16,006 bases of DNA, taken from assembly GCA_964430085.1 (NCBI GenBank), contig CAYSES010000013.1:1-16006 (forward strand). Direction: 5' to 3'. The stretch's first letter is position 1. Every line of letters begins with the position of its first letter. The DNA is from RBG-13-33-26 sp964430085. GTDB lineage: Archaea; Nanobdellota; Nanobdellia; Pacearchaeales; GW2011-AR1. Both the position numbers and the translations under genes were made by a program. The notes beneath the pieces were generated by a model. That model was given only the letters and a program-made list of their open reading frames with translations. It did no database searches and was not told where the DNA came from. Shown here in pieces: positions 13,497 through 16,006 of the stretch.

Positions 13497-13972
13497 TTTT
13501 TCTTTTTCTTTTTAATTTTTTTATTCTCTTCTTTGCTTTCTTTTTTAATTTCCATCACTTCCCTTAATTTTTTTTCCAAAATTGACTTTTCTGTTTGCAT
13601 AATTCTTGCTATTTCTTCATATCCATGAAGTCTTCTTACTAATTCATTTAAGACATCATTCCATTCAGAATTTGTCATGGGAATATTTTGGGGAGAAAGA
13701 ATCTCTATATGTGCAGGCATGTACTTGAACATTAATATGGAAAGGTATAATACATTTTCTGTTTCAACCTCAACTTCTGCAAAACTGGTGTAAAAATCTT
13801 TTTGATCTTTCATTAAAACAGGAGGATTTATTGTTTTTCCTTTGATCTTAACTCCTCTTTCTTCGCTTATCTTTTTTATCAAATCATTTAATGTTTCAGT
13901 TAAATATTCTGCAGGCCTGCCTATAACCTCCAATACAAATACTGCATTTATTTTTTTTTCAGTTAAACTCAT
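13493..13972 (-). CDS. Conserved archaeal-type protein of unknown function with poly-Lys tail (159 aa)
   Basis: A soluble protein. The first 90 residues look like an alpha/beta fold: NAVFVLEVIGRPAEYLTETL, then ISEERGVKIKGKT, DFYTSFAEVEVETENVLYLSIL and FKYMPAHIEILSPQNI. A helical region follows with a striking LNELVRRLHGYEEIARIMQTE motif, then a coiled, Lys/Glu-rich tail ending in KKIKKKKKK. I recall close matches as hypothetical proteins in DPANN genomes, with no known role. The basic tail suggests binding to nucleic acid or ribosome, which is inference. The gene has its own TATA-like box 27 nt upstream, overlapping the end of the nuclease gene, and overlaps the 69-aa gene by 4 nt. Confidence 0.65.
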   Translation of the reverse strand: MSLTEKKINAVFVLEVIGRPAEYLTETLNDLIKKISEERGVKIKGKTINPPVLMKDQKDFYTSFAEVEVETENVLYLSILMFKYMPAHIEILSPQNIPMTNSEWNDVLNELVRRLHGYEEIARIMQTEKSILEKKLREVMEIKKESKEENKKIKKKKKK

Positions 13973-13994
13973 TTTCTTCGAAATTATTCTTTCT

Positions 13995-14002
13995 TTTTAT
14001 AT
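13995..14002 (-). promoter_or_regulatory. TATA box of the 159-aa/69-aa pair
   Basis: ATATAAAA on the minus strand is centred about 27 nt before the ATG at 13972. It lies over the stop codon of the upstream nuclease gene. Confidence 0.45.
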
Positions 14003-14431
14003 CTTTTTGTTATATTTTTTTTCAAAATCTATATACTCAATTTCCCCTCTTTTCTTTCCTCGCCGCGCAACCAGAATTCGCGAAAATATCTTATTTGTTA
14101 AAAGCCATATGCACATTCCCTTTTCTATTTGATCTAGATATCCATTCCCCTTTACCTCTACTCCTATAACATCAAATTGATTTTCTTTTCTTTTAAAGCA
14201 AATAAAGTCAGGGAAACCACTCCCAATAATCATGGCCCTTTTGAACGGATTATATTTTCTTTTTGCAGGAACAATCTTTCCTATCTCTTCATTTTTATTA
14301 TAATCAACAGTATTCATCCATTTGCTAACAGTCCATCCAAGTTTTTCTAAATTCTGTCTGACTCGCGCTTCAAATCTTTGTCCTTTTGCGCGGCTTTTTT
14401 TACCCCTCTCAGAAAGATCTTCTTTAGACAT
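13997..14431 (-). CDS. PD-(D/E)XK nuclease-like protein (144 aa)
   Basis: The arrangement fits the PD-(D/E)XK fold. Helix RFEARVRQNLEKLGW carries a Glu (E21). G-S-G-F-P-D-F gives the catalytic D75. The strand VIGVEVKGN gives E92-x-K94, followed by Q101 in YLDQIEKG, as in Holliday-junction-resolvase-like or VRR-NUC-like enzymes. The length is that of a minimal single-domain enzyme. A basic N-terminus (ERGKKSRAKGQR) and a C-terminal basic patch (VARRGKKRG) suit DNA binding. It probably cuts or processes DNA in repair or replication, but the substrate cannot be read from the sequence, and I would not call it the canonical archaeal Hjc. A TATA-like box overlaps the end of the upstream membrane-protein gene, predicting a leaderless mRNA. 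Confidence 0.7.
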   Translation of the reverse strand: MSKEDLSERGKKSRAKGQRFEARVRQNLEKLGWTVSKWMNTVDYNKNEEIGKIVPAKRKYNPFKRAMIIGSGFPDFICFKRKENQFDVIGVEVKGNGYLDQIEKGMCIWLLTNKIFSRILVARRGKKRGEIEYIDFEKKYNKKI

Positions 14432-14452
14432 ATGATAAAAAAAACAAATAAA

Positions 14453-14460
14453 GTTTTATA
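14453..14460 (-). promoter_or_regulatory. TATA box of the nuclease gene
   Basis: TATAAAAC on the minus strand is centred about 26 nt before the ATG at 14431. It overlaps the stop codon of the upstream gene. Confidence 0.45.
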
Positions 14461-15124
14461 CTTTTTGTTCTGTATGAGAAACAGTCTTCTCTTTTTTTCC
14501 GCTGGATTCTATAACTTCAAATGGAAGATAAAAAAGTCTTAGTATAGTCTCAAGCCCGACTATGAAAAGGAAATAATAAATCGCTGTTTCAAAAAAGAGC
14601 GGAATTTGTGTAACTCTTTCTATGCTTGTGCTTACATTGATAAAACTTGGAGTTAATATTGCAACACCAAGCAATGTGAATGGGATCATCTTTGCCAGAT
14701 CTTTTGATAAATCTTCGTTAAAATATGCAGTTATCCTTATAGCTGAGATCAAAGACGCGCATATTAAGATGACTGTTCCTACTTCAATTTCTTTTGCGAG
14801 TACTATAAGGAAAATTGAGAGGACTGAAAACCAAAGGAATATTGCAATCGGGGAAAATATCATGTATTTAATAATATAAAAAAATACAGCTAGGAATTTT
14901 ACTAATCCTGCATATTTGTAATGGTTATATTGTGCAAGGTCAATTTTAAGTACATCCCTTCTTGCTAAGAATCTGTAAAAAAACCATATAAACAAACTGT
15001 ATAACGCGATTGTTACAGAAATAAAAAATAAAGGAGGAAGAATCTTAAGATTTTCAGGGAGAACTCCGACTATTGCATTATAAGCTTCAAGAAATTGCTC
15101 AACTAAAAATTGCCCCAACCCCAT
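14456..15124 (-). CDS. Polytopic membrane protein, function unknown (222 aa)
   Basis: About six hydrophobic spans are visible: around residues 31-50, 73-90, 91-110, 116-131, 147-162 and 180-198. Polar signatures sit between them: YRFLARRDVLKIDLAQYN after the first span, RITAYFNEDLSKDLAKMIPF in the middle, and ERVTQIP before the last. These are the kind of conserved loops found in a family of archaeal membrane proteins annotated as hypothetical, which I recognise by pattern but cannot name. There is no transporter or enzyme motif. The C-terminus is a soluble, charged tail. Its start has a TTTAAAAA box about 31 nt upstream. Neighbours (histone upstream, nuclease downstream) are in the same orientation but seem to be separate transcripts, so context gives no clear role. 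Confidence 0.65.
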   Translation of the reverse strand: MGLGQFLVEQFLEAYNAIVGVLPENLKILPPLFFISVTIALYSLFIWFFYRFLARRDVLKIDLAQYNHYKYAGLVKFLAVFFYIIKYMIFSPIAIFLWFSVLSIFLIVLAKEIEVGTVILICASLISAIRITAYFNEDLSKDLAKMIPFTLLGVAILTPSFINVSTSIERVTQIPLFFETAIYYFLFIVGLETILRLFYLPFEVIESSGKKEKTVSHTEQKV

Positions 15125-15151
15125 TTTCTTATTGTTATATAGAAAAATTTG

Positions 15152-15159
15152 TTTTTAAA
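15152..15159 (-). promoter_or_regulatory. Candidate TATA box of the 222-aa membrane protein
   Basis: TTTAAAAA on the minus strand is centred about 31 nt before the ATG at 15124. It falls in the 38-bp gap after the histone gene. Confidence 0.4.
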
Positions 15160-15162
15160 TTT

Positions 15163-15348
15163 TTACAAATCTCTTGCCTGCAAGGTCCTTCTCTTATTTC
15201 CCTTCGCTCTTTTTATTGCGTCACTTAAAATATTTTCTACTTTTCTTTCAAGGGCAGTTTCAACTTCATCAGCAACACTGGAGATAGAATTTTCTTTGTC
15301 AAGTTCTTTCACAACCTTCCTAATATTTGATTTTATAATTAATGCCAT
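15163..15348 (-). CDS. Short archaeal histone-fold protein (61 aa)
   Basis: The sequence fits an archaeal histone through helix 2 and the second loop: IKSNIRKVVKEL (helix 1), SSVADEVETALERKVENILS (start of the long helix 2), DAIKRAKGNKRRTLQARDL. The ending matches the 'RKTIxxxDIexA' loop of canonical histones, but the protein stops at RDL where helix 3 would continue for another 8-10 residues. This short form resembles the archaeal histones reported as the face-to-face class, which keep only a stub of helix 3 and dimerise or tetramerise differently. It is probably a DNA-binding chromatin protein; basic residues cluster at KRAKGNKRR. The TATA box (15376-15385) lies inside the recombinase remnant just upstream. 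Confidence 0.75.
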   Translation of the reverse strand: MALIIKSNIRKVVKELDKENSISSVADEVETALERKVENILSDAIKRAKGNKRRTLQARDL

Positions 15349-15349
15349 A

Positions 15350-15508
15350 TTATAAACTTTCTAAAGGACTTTTAGTATTTATAAGATTCGGTGAAGCAAT
15401 ATGAGTATAAATTAAGGTTGGTTTAGGAGATTTATGTCTAAGCAATGCCTGAACATTGGTAATATCATAACCATTCTCGATTAAATGTAACGCAAGTCCT
15501 GCATTTCC
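15350..15508 (-). pseudogene. C-terminal remnant of a tyrosine recombinase (XerC/D-like integrase)
   Basis: An open frame of 52 codons, preceded directly by a stop codon (TAG at 15509-15511), encodes the typical C-terminal end of a tyrosine recombinase. ALHLIENGYDITNVQALL corresponds to the helix after the second catalytic Arg. LRHKSPKPT carries the 'GH' box His with Arg in place of Gly. LIYTHI carries the nucleophilic Tyr. About 15 residues follow. The catalytic domain's first part, including the TGLR and HxLR arginines, is absent, so it cannot be active. It sits between an unknown gene and the histone, ending 1 nt before the histone ATG. It may be the scar of an integrated element or a rearrangement. 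Confidence 0.65.
15376..15385 (-). promoter_or_regulatory. TATA box of the histone gene, inside a recombinase remnant
   Basis: CTTATAAATA on the minus strand is centred about 32 nt before the histone ATG at 15348, giving a leader of about 5-10 nt. Confidence 0.45.
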
Positions 15509-15939
15509 CTATAAGAATTAATTTCATCAGTTCCTTTTTTTGTTAATTTTTTTCCTGTAGCTTCAAGCCCTTCATACTTAAAATATTCTGAAAACCCGAG
15601 TTGAACATCTGGACTTTCAACTTTTTCACGATAGATAGTCATACCAATAATTCTTCCAGCATCATCACTTAATTTTTTTATCATACTTGAAGTTTCAGTA
15701 TATAATTGTCTTTCAAAAAACTCTTGTTTAACTGCATCAAATCCTTTTTCTTCAATATCTTTACTCAAATATTTCAGATTATCCTTAAACTTTTTCTCAA
15801 TAATTGGAGAAAAAACATTAACAAATTCTTGATAATTTGAATTAATCAAGTTGCCAAAATAAGACACAACATTCTTCTTTATTTGTGCATTATTATCTAT
15901 TTTTTTATTTTCTTCTTCGAATATTCTTTCTAATGCCAT
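15481..15939 (-). CDS. Helical protein of unknown function (152 aa), 3' end fused into recombinase remnant
   Basis: From the ATG at 15939 (the longer form would use a TTG at 15954) the protein is soluble and strongly helical. It runs ALERIFEEENKKIDNN, then VVSYFGNLINSNYQEFVNV, IIEKKFKDNLKYLSKDI, FDAVKQEFFERQLYTETSSM, IKKLSDDAGRIIGMTIYRE and a Lys-rich end. I do not recognise a family. A TTTAAAAA box about 25 nt upstream predicts a leaderless mRNA. Its last nine codons (REMQDLRYI) are read out of frame from the start of the recombinase remnant, so the original C-terminus was probably lost or replaced by a rearrangement at about 15505-15515. The protein may therefore be truncated. Confidence 0.5.
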   Translation of the reverse strand: MALERIFEEENKKIDNNAQIKKNVVSYFGNLINSNYQEFVNVFSPIIEKKFKDNLKYLSKDIEEKGFDAVKQEFFERQLYTETSSMIKKLSDDAGRIIGMTIYREKVESPDVQLGFSEYFKYEGLEATGKKLTKKGTDEINSYREMQDLRYI

Positions 15940-15960
15940 AATTTGGTTAATCAAATATCT

Positions 15961-15968
15961 TTTTTAAA
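15961..15968 (-). promoter_or_regulatory. Candidate TATA box of the 152-aa gene
   Basis: TTTAAAAA on the minus strand is centred about 25 nt before the ATG at 15939. The remaining 38 bp to the window edge show no gene. Confidence 0.4.
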
Positions 15969-16006
15969 CATTCTTGTAATAATTTTCTTTTTTAGAAAAA
16001 ACATTG

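Noticed and set aside
13997..14431. Canonical archaeal Holliday junction resolvase Hjc
   Set aside because: The catalytic pattern fits the superfamily, but the order and the GSGFPDF / EVKGNGYLDQ sequences differ from Hjc, so only a fold-level call is made.
15481..15939. N-terminal part of the same tyrosine recombinase, split by a frameshift
   Set aside because: The 152-aa protein shows neither a SAM-like N-terminal domain nor the TGLR catalytic block expected there, so it is probably a different gene joined to the remnant.
1..16006. CRISPR arrays, tRNA or rRNA genes, insertion-sequence ends
   Set aside because: No regularly spaced direct repeats, no cloverleaf with T-loop sequence, and no terminal inverted repeats flanking a transposase were found by reading.

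Overview
The window looks like chromosomal DNA from an AT-rich, gene-dense archaeon, most likely a DPANN lineage such as Woesearchaeota, Pacearchaeota or Nanoarchaeota. The evidence is an archaeal PCNA, a single-chain archaeal primase joining PriS to the PriL iron-sulfur domain (an arrangement known from Nanoarchaeum equitans), a short archaeal histone-fold protein, an S-layer N-terminus, and at least five proteins with class III (archaeal pilin-type) signal peptides. Almost every gene has a TATA-like box centred about 25-32 nt before its start codon, as expected for leaderless archaeal mRNAs. No tRNA, rRNA or CRISPR array was seen.

Layout. 1-468: the start of an S-layer gene (minus strand) leaves the window. 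It has an unusual long, foldable leader with a strong Shine-Dalgarno. A small winged-helix regulator (469-804) is divergent to it. 801-8027: a long minus-strand block of seven secreted or membrane-anchored proteins in two apparent transcription units. The first carries a pilin-like protein (266 aa), a very Cys-rich secreted protein (547 aa) and a 791-aa membrane protein with a glycine-rich hydrophobic core and four Cys-paired Ig-like repeats. The second carries four small pilin-like proteins. 8102-10202: PCNA (minus) and primase (plus) are divergent across an 88-bp promoter region. 10214-13285: two membrane-anchored exported proteins follow the primase on the plus strand and share a small Cys-rich module. 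13287-15124: four minus-strand genes, namely two unknowns overlapping by 4 nt, a PD-(D/E)XK nuclease and a polytopic membrane protein. 15163-16006: a short histone, the decayed C-terminus of a tyrosine recombinase, and an unknown helical protein.

How they may work together. PCNA, the primase, the nuclease and the histone are information-processing genes. The rest is dominated by the cell surface: S-layer, pilin-like subunits, Cys-rich ectodomains and Ig-like repeats. I infer that the 801-8027 block encodes parts of one DPANN surface structure, perhaps a pilus-like or attachment apparatus. No assembly ATPase, platform protein or prepilin peptidase is present here, so this is unproven. The most novel items are the S-layer leader RNA with a potential pseudoknot and the pilin/Cys-rich surface cluster.
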